From assembly GCA_022795445.1 (NCBI GenBank), contig JAAWGR010000005.1, positions 1-64,000 of the forward strand: a stretch of 64,000 bases of DNA, written 5' to 3'. The notes under the pieces are model-generated. The model did no database searches. It was not told where the DNA came from and worked only from the letters and a program-made list of their open reading frames with translations. The DNA comes from Oscillibacter sp. GTDB lineage: Bacteria; Bacillota; Clostridia; Oscillospirales; Oscillospiraceae. Shown one piece after another: positions 1 to 8,110 of this stretch; positions within the stretch are counted from its first letter, which is position 1; each line of letters starts with the position of its first letter. Made by a program: the position numbers and the translations under genes.

Positions 1-1172
1 ATGGCGCAGAGGTTCTCCCGCGCCGCCTGGTCCTCCCGGCTCATGGAGGACGCCCGCCGCCCGGCGGCCAGGGCCTCCCGCTGGCTCTTGAGCTGTCCCA
101 CCAGCAGCTTGGACGCCTCCGCTCCCGGCTTGGCCAGCTCCGTCCGCACCGTCTTCAGTCCCGCCAGAAGAAGGGTCTGGACCGTCTCGGCGGCGCACAC
201 GGCCCGCAGATACTCTGTCACCCCGTCCAGCAGCAGCCCCAGCAGGGACAGCCGCTCGTCAAACTGCGCCTCCCGGGCCCGGTCGTGGATGGCCTGGTCC
301 GCCTTGCCGGAGAGGATCTTGTCTACCTGATAGTCGGAGCGGTACTTCTTGAACAGGTCGTAGTACACGGAAAAATCCTTGGCAATTTTCCGGTTCTGGA
401 GGTACTGGCCCGCCAGGTTCTCATCGATGGTCAGGCCGTGCTGCTCATACAGCCGCATCATGTCCGACAGGTCCGACCAGCCCCGGGCGGTGACGAACCG
501 CTTGCCGTCCACCGTGGTCTCCACCTGGTAAAAATCCGACTTTTTGATCTCCAGATAGGTCATCACCGCCGGGTGGGTCCCCCGCTGGTAGGCGTACTCC
601 TTCCAGGCGTCGAAATCCGGCTCCACGTCCACCCGCTTGAGCCGGTCCCAGGTGACGATGTCGAACTCCCGGACGGAGCTGTTATACTCCGGCGGGTTGC
701 CTGCCGTCACCACGATCCAGCCCTCAGGGACCCGGTGCCGCCCAAAAATCTTATACTGCAAAAACTGGAGCATGGAGGGGGCCAGGGTCTCGGACACGCA
801 GTTGATCTCGTCCAGAAAGAGAATGCCCTCCTTCACTCCGGCGTCCTCCATCAGGTCGTAAACAGAGGCGATGATCTCGCTCATGGTGTACTCGGACACG
901 TCGTACTCCTTGCCGCCGTAAGTTTTGCGGACGATGAAGGGCAGGCCCAGTGCGCTCTGGCGGGTGTGGTGGGTCATAGAGTAGCTCACCAGGCCCACCC
1001 CCAGCTCCGATGCGATCTGCTCCATGATGGCCGTCTTGCCGATGCCCGGAGGGCCCATCAGAAACACGGGCCGCTGCTGTTCGATGGGGATGACATAATT
1101 GCCGAACTGGTCCTTGGTGAAATACGCCGTCATGGCGTTTTGAATCTGCGTTTTGGCTTGTTTGATATTCAT
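1..1172 (-). CDS. MoxR-family AAA+ ATPase (C-terminus cut by window edge)
   Basis: About 390 residues are visible, reading leftwards from an ATG at 1172; the 3' end lies outside the window. Walker A is GPPGIGKT at residues 40-47 and Walker B is ILFLDEIN at about 117-124. This fits a MoxR-type AAA+ chaperone ATPase, a group that works with a VWA-domain partner to remodel or load metal and cofactor proteins. Such a partner lies on the same strand at 2521-3933, and a DUF4132 pseudogene lies beyond it. That is the gene set of the E. coli yehI/yehL/yehP region, which makes a YehL-type MoxR the best guess (inferred from known families). A toxin-antitoxin pair and a broken LRR gene now separate ATPase and VWA. 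No lesion was seen in the visible part. Confidence 0.85.
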   Translation of the reverse strand, partial: MNIKQAKTQIQNAMTAYFTKDQFGNYVIPIEQQRPVFLMGPPGIGKTAIMEQIASELGVGLVSYSMTHHTRQSALGLPFIVRKTYGGKEYDVSEYTMSEIIASVYDLMEDAGVKEGILFLDEINCVSETLAPSMLQFLQYKIFGRHRVPEGWIVVTAGNPPEYNSSVREFDIVTWDRLKRVDVEPDFDAWKEYAYQRGTHPAVMTYLEIKKSDFYQVETTVDGKRFVTARGWSDLSDMMRLYEQHGLTIDENLAGQYLQNRKIAKDFSVYYDLFKKYRSDYQVDKILSGKADQAIHDRAREAQFDERLSLLGLLLDGVTEYLRAVCAAETVQTLLLAGLKTVRTELAKPGAEASKLLVGQLKSQREALAAGRRASSMSREDQAARENLCA

Positions 1173-1200
1173 GTAAAAACCCTTCTTTTCAAAATTCTGA

Positions 1201-1229
1201 TTGTATTTTGTATGAAATTATGATATACT
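1201..1229 (+). promoter_or_regulatory. Sigma-A promoter of the toxin-antitoxin pair
   Basis: TTGTAT, 17 bases, TATACT. It is followed by a strong AAGGAGGTGG ribosome binding site ending a few bases before the antitoxin ATG at 1250. Confidence 0.6.
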
Positions 1230-1249
1230 GCTTGTAAGGAGGTGGTATT

Positions 1250-1522
1250 ATGCCAAACATTCGCCCGATCTCCGATTTACGGAGCAGCGCCAATGAAATT
1301 TCCGATTTCTGCCGTCAGACCGGGGAGCCGGTCTATATCACCCGCAACGGGACGGGGGACATGGTGGTGGTCAGCATGGAGGCTTACGAACGCCAGCAGG
1401 CCCTAATCGACCTGTACGGAAAGCTGGCCGTGGCGGAACAGGAGATCGCCTCCGGCGCGGAGGGGGAAGACTTTCTGACCTTCGCCCGCCGGTTGAGGGA
1501 GTCTGTGCATGGAGCGGTATAA
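1250..1522 (+). CDS. Type II antitoxin, Phd/YefM family
   Basis: A 90-residue protein. The N-terminus (MPNIRPISDLRSSANEI) and the following segment with VYITRNG and MVVVSMEAYE are typical of Phd/YefM antitoxins: an N-terminal DNA-binding part with a C-terminal tail that neutralises the toxin. It overlaps the next gene by 14 bases, the usual antitoxin-first arrangement with coupled translation. Antitoxins of this family normally repress their own promoter, here probably the one at 1201-1229. The pair sits on the strand opposite to the MoxR/VWA genes around it, which suggests a later insertion. Confidence 0.88.
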   Translation: MPNIRPISDLRSSANEISDFCRQTGEPVYITRNGTGDMVVVSMEAYERQQALIDLYGKLAVAEQEIASGAEGEDFLTFARRLRESVHGAV

Positions 1523-1811
1523 GGTCAAAATCTATCCCACCGCCCAGCAGGACCTGCGGGAGATCGCGGACTATCTCAATACCCTCTCGCCCAGTGCCGC
1601 CCTGCGGTATTACGACAAGCTGACCGAGGAGATCGCCGGCCTGTCAACCATGCCGGAGCGGTGCCCCAAGCCACAGAACCTGGCGTTGGCGGCAAAAGGC
1701 TACCGGTATCTGATTGTGGAAAACTATCTGATTTTTTATGTCGTGTCCGGAGGCACGGTGCAGATACGGCGCATCCTATACGGCCGCAGAGATTACCGCG
1801 CACTGCTTTGA
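1509..1811 (+). CDS. Type II toxin, RelE/ParE family
   Basis: A 100-residue basic protein of the usual RelE/ParE size. It has the N-terminal YKVKIYPTAQQDLREIADYL helix pattern, a central PERCPKP turn and a C-terminal RRILYGRRDYRALL strand. RelE members cleave mRNA on the ribosome and ParE members poison gyrase; sequence alone does not separate them here. The start at 1509 overlaps the antitoxin end. The reading frame is intact, so the pair may still work. Confidence 0.87.
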   Translation: MERYKVKIYPTAQQDLREIADYLNTLSPSAALRYYDKLTEEIAGLSTMPERCPKPQNLALAAKGYRYLIVENYLIFYVVSGGTVQIRRILYGRRDYRALL

Positions 1812-1866
1812 AGTAAATTTGAATGATCCCCGCCCGCCGGAGCTGCCCGGCGGGCGGATGTTTGTT

Positions 1867-2549
1867 TTACAGATTTTTCAGTTTGAATTCGTTCATCGGA
1901 TCCGCAGGCTTGAGGCTTTTCCCTGCATACTCCAGCACCGCCGCTTTGGCGGCAATGTTGTTCTGCCTGTCGCACTCCTCCAGCAGGGGGTCGATGTCCT
2001 TGCGGACAATCATCTTCTCGGCAAACATGAGCCGCAAAAGCGCCTCGTGTTGGATGGCTTTAGGATACAGCCGCTTTTTCTGTCCCTTGATGTACTTGAG
2101 ATACCCCGCTTTGATTTCCTCGTCCAGCGCTGCGCCGTCCAGGTACAGCTTGGCAAAGCCGCGGCACGCGCCGGGCTTGCCCGCCGCGTCAAAACCGCCA
2201 ACGGGGATATGGGGCGCGATGATTGCCGGGCGACTGTTCTTAAATACGGACTTGTCGATCGTCGTGACGCTCTCTGGGATGGTCACGCTGGTCAGGCCCG
2301 TGCAGCCTCCTCGATTGCCGTGACGCCCGCCGGAATGGTCACGCTAGTCAGGCCCGTGCAGTAATAGAAGGTATTGTCCCAAATTGCCGTGACGCCCTCC
2401 GGGATGGTCACGCTGGTCAGGCCCGTGCAGTCCTCAAAGGCATAATCGCCGATTTTCGTGACGCCCGCCGGGATGGCGACATCGCCGCCGGGACCGGTGT
2501 ACTTGGTCAAAACGCCGTTCTTAATGACAAAATCCTGCTTGTTTTCCAT
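1867..2549 (-). pseudogene. Frameshifted BspA-type leucine-rich-repeat protein
   Basis: Two consecutive frames make one former protein. The first (2549 to 2292) starts after AGGAGG and carries a DFVIKNGVLTKYTGPGGDV cap and LRR_5 repeats of the TGLTSVTIPEGVTAI type. It ends early after TAIEEAARA. The second (from about 2310 to 1867) resumes with TGLTSVTIPESVTTI in another frame and runs on into a charged helical tail ending DPMNEFKLKNL. A short deletion inside one repeat unit, near 2300-2315, explains the shift. The gene lies just downstream of the VWA gene and was probably co-transcribed with it. Its cap and tail resemble those of the DUF4132 pseudogene at 4060-6009. Role unknown. Confidence 0.7.
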
Positions 2550-3933
2550 GGTAAAATACCTCCTGAAAAATATTTGAATTTGACAAAATTAAATTTCGTC
2601 CTTCTGCAAAATCAGCTTGATGGCCCAGGAGGGGCACGTCGGGGTTATTATACTCGTCCTCCACAAAGACGAAGGCGGCGGCGTAGTCCGGTTTTTTCTC
2701 CGGGAAGCTGCCGTACCCGTCGGTGAAGTAGATGAGGCCTCTGAGGTTCTGAAACTCTTTTTTCCGCCGCAGCTCGTCCACACGGGCGAACACGGGCCGG
2801 AAGTCGGTGCCCCCCAGGCCCTTGATGGTCATGGTTTTTAGGTATGCGTCAAATTCCTCCTGGCTGGTGATCTTCACATCCTCCTGAATGTCCGCGTCGC
2901 ACTGGAGGATGTGGAGATTGATTTTTGAGAAAAAGCTCTCGGTGGATTTCAGCACATTATAGGTCTTCTGGACAAATTTCTGCACCAGCTCCCCAGAGGT
3001 GGACCCGGAGGTGTCAATGGCAATCACAAATTCCCGGATGCGCTTGACCTCCCGGTATTCCAGCGGTTCGATGAGGGGCATATTTTGATAGAGCTTCAGC
3101 CCGTAGGTGTAGTAGACGTAGTCGAACTCGTCCGGGTCCAGCCGCATGACCTCCCCACGGACGGCGAACTTTTTCAAAAAGGCGGTGTAGTCGTACTGCT
3201 CCCGGTTGACGGCCTGTAGGTTCTGGGTCAGCGACCCGGCCCGGTCCCCCTGGAGCTTGGAGAAGGTTTCCAGCTCCATCTGCATCCGCTGGGAAATATC
3301 CTTCCAGGTCTGCTCCATGGACGCGGAAGCGCTGCCGGAGCTGTTTTCACCGCCTCTCCCGTCTCCGTTTTCACCGCCGCGCTGACCGCTGTTTCCGTCT
3401 GCTGCCGCCTGGTCCTTGGGCGGGAGATACCAGGGGGCGTGGTCGTCCCCCTGAAACAGCTCCCGCAGGGCCTCCGGTTTTTTGGGCGGGTGGTCGAGAA
3501 AATAGCGATAGAGCTTTTCGGCAGTGAGCTGCTTGACCTCGCCCCGGAGCCGCCCCAACTCGGCGGCCTGCCGCTCCTGGCGCCTGGCGGCGGTACTGGG
3601 GAGCAGCAGGCCGTTGATGACCTCCTCCACCGCAATGTCACAGGCCAGGTTCCACAGCGGCTTGTTCACCAGAGTGTGTATGTACATATGCCGGAAGACA
3701 CAGTGCATCACCAGATGGAGGTAGTCCCGAACAGCCTGCTCCTTCTCCTCCTTGTAGCGCAGAAGGACGTGGCGGGGGTCGTAGTACAGCCGATGTCCGT
3801 CGGTGGCAAAGGACAGCGGCGCGGGGGTGAGGACGAATTGGCTCAGGGCGGCGTCCAGAAAGCGCAGATTGACCAAAAGAGTGTTCCAGGAGAGCAAAAG
3901 CACCTCACGGGCCAGCGATTCCGCTTGTGTCAT
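2521..3933 (-). CDS. DUF2201 metallopeptidase-like / VWA protein, 3' end frameshifted
   Basis: 470 residues as read, starting at ATG 3933 after AGGAGG. The N-terminal part (about 1-170) is the helical DUF2201 metallopeptidase-like region with a His cluster at 73, 77, 82 and 86. A Gly/Ser/Asn-rich linker follows at about 178-205. The C-terminal VWA domain has a MIDAS motif DTSGS at 307-311, then GGTDFRP and FTDGYG. Proteins of this kind are the usual partners of MoxR ATPases. Near 2628-2634 an extra C in a C4 run appears to shift the frame. Without it the protein would end WAIKLILQKDEI at about 2589, a natural VWA ending; as read it has an unrelated tail to 2521 that overlaps the LRR gene. Confidence 0.8.
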   Translation of the reverse strand: MTQAESLAREVLLLSWNTLLVNLRFLDAALSQFVLTPAPLSFATDGHRLYYDPRHVLLRYKEEKEQAVRDYLHLVMHCVFRHMYIHTLVNKPLWNLACDIAVEEVINGLLLPSTAARRQERQAAELGRLRGEVKQLTAEKLYRYFLDHPPKKPEALRELFQGDDHAPWYLPPKDQAAADGNSGQRGGENGDGRGGENSSGSASASMEQTWKDISQRMQMELETFSKLQGDRAGSLTQNLQAVNREQYDYTAFLKKFAVRGEVMRLDPDEFDYVYYTYGLKLYQNMPLIEPLEYREVKRIREFVIAIDTSGSTSGELVQKFVQKTYNVLKSTESFFSKINLHILQCDADIQEDVKITSQEEFDAYLKTMTIKGLGGTDFRPVFARVDELRRKKEFQNLRGLIYFTDGYGSFPEKKPDYAAAFVFVEDEYNNPDVPLLGHQADFAEGRNLILSNSNIFQEVFYHGKQAGFCH

Positions 3934-3972
3934 GGCGGGTCCCTCCTGTTGTTCAACTATGCTGTCTGCATA

Positions 3973-4001
3973 TTGTTTTTGCGCCCCGGATATGATAAAA
4001 T
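3973..4001 (+). promoter_or_regulatory. Sigma-A promoter of the DUF4132 pseudogene
   Basis: TTGTTT, 17 bases, TAAAAT. It lies about 60 bases before the ATG at 4060, which has a GGAGGA ribosome binding site. The control region looks intact although the gene is broken. Confidence 0.5.
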
Positions 4002-4059
4002 AGTAAAAATTTTTTGCGAACTGCGCCCCGGCCAAACATAAAAAGCGGAGGAACACGAT

Positions 4060-6009
4060 ATGAGCGGAAAATCGGATTTTGTCATTGAGAACGGCGTTTT
4101 GAAAAAGTACAAAGGTCCCGGCGGGGATGTCACCATCCCAGAGGGTGTCACGGAAATCGGTGATGATGCCTTCTCCAGCTGCATAAACCTGAAAACTATG
4201 GCGCTGCCCATGAGCATCGAGGATTTTGGGGGGCATTTTCCAGAAGGCAGTCAAGAGAAAGCCCTGCTTCGCCCAACAGCTGGAGGAAGAGAGCACGCGT
4301 GAACGGATGACAGCAAAGGACTTGGCGGGGTCTGGCTGTTCCAGAACGCAAAGGCATTCGAGAACCTTTGCAAGAAGTACATAAAAGCGCCGCTGGAGCC
4401 CAATGTGGAGGCCATGGCGGAGCTGCTGCTGGAGTGCGGCAAGGCCGCCCACTTCAAGCGCGGGACAAATTTCGTGCTGGACCATGCGGACGCGCTGGAC
4501 CCGGCGGTAATCCAGAAGCTCTATGACGCGGCGGAGGCCACAAAGGCCCCGGCCTTTGTGGTCCTGTGCGCTATCGTGCCCTATGCCAGTCAATATGAAC
4601 GCCCCGCCGGCATCGGGTGGTATGAATTCCACTATATCCAGGTGAAAAATGTGAAGGCCGCGGACGAAACCGCGGCGCTGCTGGACCAGGAGTCCCTGCT
4701 GGCCCTGCTGGAGGCCCTGGCCCAAAATCACGCCTCCTGGTATATCCCCTACTGCCGCTGCGCCGACGGCAAGCGGATTGCCTCCCTGGTCAGCCAGATG
4801 CGCGCCTGGGCCAGTTGGTATATATACGGCGCCACAGACCGGAGCAATATCATGACGGTCCGAGACGCCCTGATGCTCAGCGACACCCGGGAGGCTATGC
4901 TGTACCTGGGCCAAGGAAAGCGCAGCTTTTTGGAAGAGTATGCCAAGCTCCAGGGCACCAATGCCGATCCCCTGCGGGATACGGTGCTGGCGGACTTCGG
5001 CCTGGACGAGAACGGCAAGAAGGTCTACGACCTGGGCGGGAACACCGTGACCGTCCCCCTGGCTCAGGACCTGACTTTGGGCATTTATGACGAAAACGTC
5101 CAAAAGGCAGTAAAATCCGTTCCCAAGAAGGGAGCGGATGAGGCGAAGTGCACCGCCGCCAAGGCGGACGTGGCCGAGCTGAAGAAGAACATCAAAAAAG
5201 TGGTCAAGGCCCGGTACGCCCAGCTTTTTGAGCGCTTTCTGGACAGCAAGACCTGAAAAGCCGATGGGTGGATAACGGCCTATGCCGGAGAAAATCCCGT
5301 CCTGCGCCAGGTGGCCAGCCTGCTGGTCTGGAGCCAGGACGGCAGGACCTTTACCCTCCGGGAAGGAGCGCTCATCGACAGCGGCGAACAGCCCTATACC
5401 TTTGGCAGCAAGCCCATCCGGCTCGCTCACCCCATGGAGATGAAGCCGGGGGATGTGTCCGCGTGGCAGAGATATTTCAACGGCCACGCCATTAAGCAGC
5501 CCTTCGCCCAGGTCTGGGAGCCGTTCATGCGCCCGGAGACCGTCCGTGTGGACCGTTATCAGGGCTGTGAAGTCCCGGTGTACCGCTTCAAGGGCCAGGA
5601 GAAGCATGGTATCGACTTCGAGTATGACCAATGGAGCTCGGACCAGGACCTGAGCATCTATTTCTCCGATCATGCATTGGAGTTTAATGCGGGTGCGGTA
5701 TTGGGACGGTATGAGATCTACCTGGACAAGCCCCTGACTCTTGGGAAATTCACCTCCAAGACCTACACCCGGCTGACCAACCACATCGTGGCCCGGCTGG
5801 ACCAGTGGACCATTATCGGGCGGATCATGAGGGACGACGTTACCATCATGGCCCAGATGAAGGGGACCACCCTAGCCTAGGTGATGCAGTACCTGAACCT
5901 GGCCATCGACAACGGCAAGACCAACATCACCGCCGAGCTGCTCAACTATAAAAATGAGCACTTCCCCGGCTTCGACCCCATGGCGGAGTTTACCTTGGAC
6001 GATCTGTAA
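4060..6009 (+). pseudogene. LRR-cap plus DUF4132 (MolR/YehI-like) protein, multiply interrupted
   Basis: One former reading frame runs from ATG 4060 to TAA 6007-6009. It starts with a DFVIENGVLKKYKGPGGDV cap and one LRR_5 unit. The long C-terminal region, with WLFQNAKAFENLCKKYI, a repeated helical stretch, DWS/QRYF-type segments and the tail DPMAEFTLDDL, I recognise as DUF4132. In-frame stops are TGA at 4300-4302, TGA at 5254-5256 and TAG at 5878-5880. Between about 4270 and 4325 a different frame reads QQLEEESTRERMTAKDL, so a pair of compensating frameshifts is likely there too. The TAG may come from a TGG codon. Promoter and ribosome binding site remain. The E. coli counterpart lies next to MoxR and VWA genes, as here. 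Confidence 0.75.
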
Positions 6010-6718
6010 CGTTTTGTTACCAAAAACAAGGGCGAAATGAGATTCAAAGCATTATTGCAATGAAGTATAGTAGCGGTAAGCAATGCGCCGGTATAGGCCG
6101 ATGTTCATAAAACAGTGTCAGCGGTATTGTGTCGGGGACAAGGCTTTCAAAAAGCCCTATGCGGCGGCATAGGCGTTTTGTCCTGTCCTTGCGCTCCTGT
6201 GCCTTTTGCTCCTGCACGAGCTGTCTGCGCCTGTTTTCAAGCTGTCGGATTTCTTCTTCAATGCTCATGATTTTTTCGGTTTTGGTCTTTGCCACGGCTC
6301 AAAGGGTGAATTTCCCCGTCCCCGTTTGGTCGCTTGACGAGGGCATTTTCCAAAATCCGCTGTACGTTTTCAAAGTCGGCGCGGTCAACAACCGGCTCAT
6401 GCACATTTTCCGTAATCTGCCACAGGGATTTGTCCCGCAGGTGGTAGTTGGACATCACCGTGTACCCCTTGTTCCTCTCCACGCGGAATACTGACATGGT
6501 TCTCCGCTCCTTTCGGTGTCTGGACATGAAAAAACGCCGCAGACTTTTCATTATCTGCGGCGTTAGCCTGTCCTTGTTCTATTCGGTTTTTGTGTTCCCA
6601 CACTCCATATCAATAACGACCGAAACGGTGATGTAGTCCTCAACGCGCTCATTGCGGAGTTTATCGCCCTCGGCGTCAAACACCACATGACGGGCAAAGT
6701 GCTGAAAACGCAGGATTT
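6010..6718 (-). mobile_element. Scar of an integrative conjugative element (scrambled gene fragments)
   Basis: No intact gene. On the minus strand a frame from about 6497 begins MSVFRVERNKGYTVMSN, the start of a replication-initiator protein common in clostridial conjugative elements. It passes directly into WQITENVHEPVVDRADFENV, which looks like the middle of a large serine recombinase. A DUF3847 start follows (see 6044-6295). At about 6612-6725 the plus strand reads DVVLNALIAEFIALGVKHH, an unplaced fragment. Pieces of at least three element genes have been fused by deletions. No terminal repeats or attachment sites could be identified. Confidence 0.55.
6044..6295 (-). pseudogene. DUF3847 mobile-element protein, truncated
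   Basis: 83 residues from a GTG start. The N-terminal half (MAKTKTEKIMSIEEEIRQLE, then RKDRTKRLCRRIGLFES and LVPDTIPLT) matches the charged coiled-coil protein DUF3847, found beside mobilisation genes in Firmicutes conjugative elements. After DTIPLT the sequence departs from the family and ends in unrelated hydrophobic residues, so the 3' part has been lost. It belongs to the scar at 6010-6718. Confidence 0.6.
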
Positions 6719-8071
6719 CTACGAGTTTCCTCTTTGTAGCACCACAATCGTCTCCACATGTGCAGTTTTAGGGAACATATCAACTGCAACAGCGCGGGCT
6801 GCCGTGTATCCGCTTTCCGCAAAAAGCCTCACATCCCTGCCGAGTGTAGCGGGGTCGCAGGACACATACACGACTCGCTTTGGCTTCATGCCTACAATCG
6901 CTGCAATTACCTCTGGCGCCAGTCCCTTGCGCGGCGGGTCTACCGTAATAACGTCTGGCCGCAGTCCCTCCATGGCCAGTCTAGCCGCAATACTTGATGC
7001 ATCGCCATTAAAAAACTCTGCGTTTTGTATCCCATTCCGTACAGCGTTCTCTTCCGCATCCCGGATGGCCGCCGGCACAATTTCCGCACCAATTACACGC
7101 TTTGCCTGGCGCGCCATACACAGTGTAATCGTCCCCGCTCCACAGTACAAATCCAGCGCCGTTTCTTCGCCTGTCAGCGCAGAAAACTCCAGCGCCTTGC
7201 CATAAAGCACCTCCGCCTGGGCTGGATTCACTTGGTAAAACGATGGCACAGACAGCTTGAATGTCAAGCCGCAGAGAGTATCCAGCAAGAAACTGCGCCC
7301 CCAAACCGTTCGGAAATGCTCACCTAAAATCACATTGCTTTTCTTTGTATTCACGTTCAGCACAACACCCACGGTTTTCGGCACAACGGCTAGAACCATC
7401 GCCGTCAGTTCCGCTTCTTTCGGTAGTTTCTTACCATTTGCCACAACACAGCAAAGACTTTCGCCCTGCCGGTTAACCCGCACATAAATGTGCCGGATTA
7501 AGCCCCGGCCTGTCTTCTCATCATAGGCGGAAACTGCATACCGCCGCATCCAGTTCCCTACTGCCTTTGCGGTCTGGTCACAGGCTTCTGGTTGGAGCAA
7601 ACAGCGATCTACTGGCACTATCTGATGGCTCCGCGCTTGGTAAAAACCAATCTCACCACCACATCCAACCGGGTATTGACTCTTATTGCGGTAACAGAAT
7701 GGATTTTTCGCCCCTAGAATTTCCTCCACCTGCACAGAGGAACCGCCAAGCCGAAACAACGCATCCTGAACACGCTGCCGTTTTGCCAGCAATTCTTCTG
7801 TATAATCCAAATGCCGGAAATCACAGCCCCCGCATTTCCCAAAGTATGGACAATCCGGCTCTACCCGGGCTGGTGAAGGCTCAAGAACCCTCACCAGCTC
7901 TCCGGCAGCGCTTGACTTCATTATTTTACTAATCCGAAGCTCGATGGCCTCTCCCCGGATAACTCCCGGCACAAAAACCACCACGCCATTTACGCGGACA
8001 ATTCCCAACCCTTCGCTGGAATACCCCTCTACCAAACCAGAGTATACTGCATTTTTCTCCAAATTCTCCAT
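6719..8071 (-). CDS. rlmD: 23S rRNA (uracil-1939-C5)-methyltransferase-like RNA methyltransferase
   Basis: 450 residues. An N-terminal TRAM domain (about 1-60) precedes an Fe-S cluster region with CPYFGKCGGC and a later Cys (DRCLLQPEAC). The C-terminal SAM-binding fold has DLYCGAGTITLC and DPPRKGL, and the catalytic Cys lies in YVSCDPATLGRD. This is the TrmA/RlmD family, which methylates C5 of uridine in rRNA or tRNA using SAM; RlmD and RlmCD are not distinguishable here. I choose ATG 8071 because AAAGGA lies 11 bases upstream; a TTG nine bases earlier is too close to it. The gene follows the beta-CASP nuclease gene by about 40 bases, a likely operon. Confidence 0.9.
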   Translation of the reverse strand: MENLEKNAVYSGLVEGYSSEGLGIVRVNGVVVFVPGVIRGEAIELRISKIMKSSAAGELVRVLEPSPARVEPDCPYFGKCGGCDFRHLDYTEELLAKRQRVQDALFRLGGSSVQVEEILGAKNPFCYRNKSQYPVGCGGEIGFYQARSHQIVPVDRCLLQPEACDQTAKAVGNWMRRYAVSAYDEKTGRGLIRHIYVRVNRQGESLCCVVANGKKLPKEAELTAMVLAVVPKTVGVVLNVNTKKSNVILGEHFRTVWGRSFLLDTLCGLTFKLSVPSFYQVNPAQAEVLYGKALEFSALTGEETALDLYCGAGTITLCMARQAKRVIGAEIVPAAIRDAEENAVRNGIQNAEFFNGDASSIAARLAMEGLRPDVITVDPPRKGLAPEVIAAIVGMKPKRVVYVSCDPATLGRDVRLFAESGYTAARAVAVDMFPKTAHVETIVVLQRGNS

Positions 8072-8110
8072 CCAACACAAAATCCTTTAATTGAAACTGA
8101 CCTTTTAGGC

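Noticed and set aside
5254-5256. TGA read as selenocysteine in the DUF4132 frame
   Set aside because: No SECIS-like hairpin was noticed directly after it, the other lesions in the gene remain, and TGA is used as a normal stop by other genes here.
3934-5784. Upstream extension of the VWA gene on the minus strand to 5784
   Set aside because: The extension lies antisense to the DUF4132 frame and reads as low-complexity sequence. The real start at 3933 has AGGAGG and a family-like N-terminus.
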